From: Paludibacteraceae bacterium
Lineage (GTDB): Bacteria > Bacteroidota > Bacteroidia > Bacteroidales > Paludibacteraceae
Assembly: GCA_017448985.1 (NCBI GenBank)
Contig: JAFSKL010000015.1
Coordinates: forward strand, 1-44,802
Direction of reading: 5' to 3'
DNA: 44,802 nucleotides
This document shows, one piece after another, positions 44,735-44,802 of the stretch. The position numbers and the translations under genes are program-made. Under the pieces are notes generated by a model. That model was not told where the DNA came from, searched no databases, and saw only the letters and a list, made by a program, of their open reading frames with translations. Position 1 is the stretch's first letter, and each line of letters begins with the position of its first letter.

Positions 44735-44802
44735 TAATGAACCCCAAAAGTTGAACAAAAAACTTTTGGGGTTTTATTATGAAACATTCTTATGAAAAAA
44801 GG
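44733..44802 (+). mobile_element. Left end of an IS3-like insertion sequence (cut by window edge)
   Basis: Starts TGTAATGAACCCCAAAAGTT, close to Bacteroidetes IS3-family ends. An inner 13-bp inverted repeat follows, AACCCCAAAAGTT/AACTTTTGGGGTT (44740-44752 with 44761-44773). A start codon at 44779 begins MKHSYEKR, reminiscent of IS3/IS150-type OrfA N-termini. Only eight codons are inside the window, so the family call is tentative. Confidence 0.6.

Noticed and set aside
44740..44773. The AACCCCAAAAGTT inverted repeat as a terminator of the tRNA region
   Set aside because: The tRNA already has a terminator at 44598-44623, and the sequence around it matches an IS3-like end with a start codon behind it; a terminator role in the IS itself remains possible.

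Overview
The window looks like a chromosomal segment of a member of the Bacteroidales. Three things support this. Nine promoter candidates fit the Bacteroidetes pattern TTTG (or CTTG), 20 bp, TAnnTTTG. Type IX secretion signatures are present (a DUF5103 plug-like protein and a C-terminal sorting domain), along with a DUF3244 protein and DUF6443-type RHS proteins. Finally, the gene orders E-DUF2764-A-B-D-I-K (V-type ATPase) and lysS-gpsA-pgi are typical of this group. The RHS region is visibly more AT-rich than its surroundings.

Layout. (1) 1-7950, minus strand: a seven-gene V/A-type ATPase operon followed by the start of fabD. (2) 7977-10834, plus strand: a secreted metallophosphoesterase carrying a starch-binding-like module and four 71-residue repeats. 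It converges on a paralogous phosphoesterase at a shared bidirectional terminator. (3) 10858-22725, minus strand: a tightly packed nine-gene run from the gyrA promoter: gyrA, TPR protein, ruvX, def, mntP, DUF3109 protein, cinA, an unusual permease-PD40-OmpA fusion, and the second phosphoesterase. (4) 22945-24541, minus strand: a short YdeI-like gene and a lipoprotein gene with their own promoter and terminator. (5) 24624-36122, minus strand: an RHS/YD-repeat secretion cluster. It encodes a DUF3244 protein, a protein with a type IX sorting domain, an RHS partner, a lamin-tail/RHS protein ending in a papain-like domain, a lipoprotein that may be its immunity protein, a frameshifted orphan RHS tip, a small membrane protein and a YD-repeat protein. 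A TPR/transmembrane/LuxR-like regulator lies just upstream. (6) 37718-38620: about 900 bp without a convincing gene, holding a candidate multibranch RNA and a diverged ~120-bp duplication. (7) 38528-44349: lysS-gpsA-pgi and a PepSY-like gene (plus), converging on the DUF5103 gene (minus). (8) 44365-44802: tRNA-Thr(CGT), a duplicated tRNA 3' end, and the left end of an IS3-like element.

The most striking signal runs across the whole window. Short tandem arrays with a unit of 7 bases (8 or 9 in a few places) fill most gaps between housekeeping genes. Each gap has its own word, for example AATGAAT, AATTTTT/AATTCTT, ATTTACG or AATGGAA. Arrays of the same build also sit in frame inside at least six protein genes: atpI, cinA, mntP, lysS (twice), the DUF5103 gene and the TPR regulator. 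They are absent from the gaps of the RHS cluster, which fits more recent arrival of that cluster. All functional calls are from reading the sequence; no database search was run.
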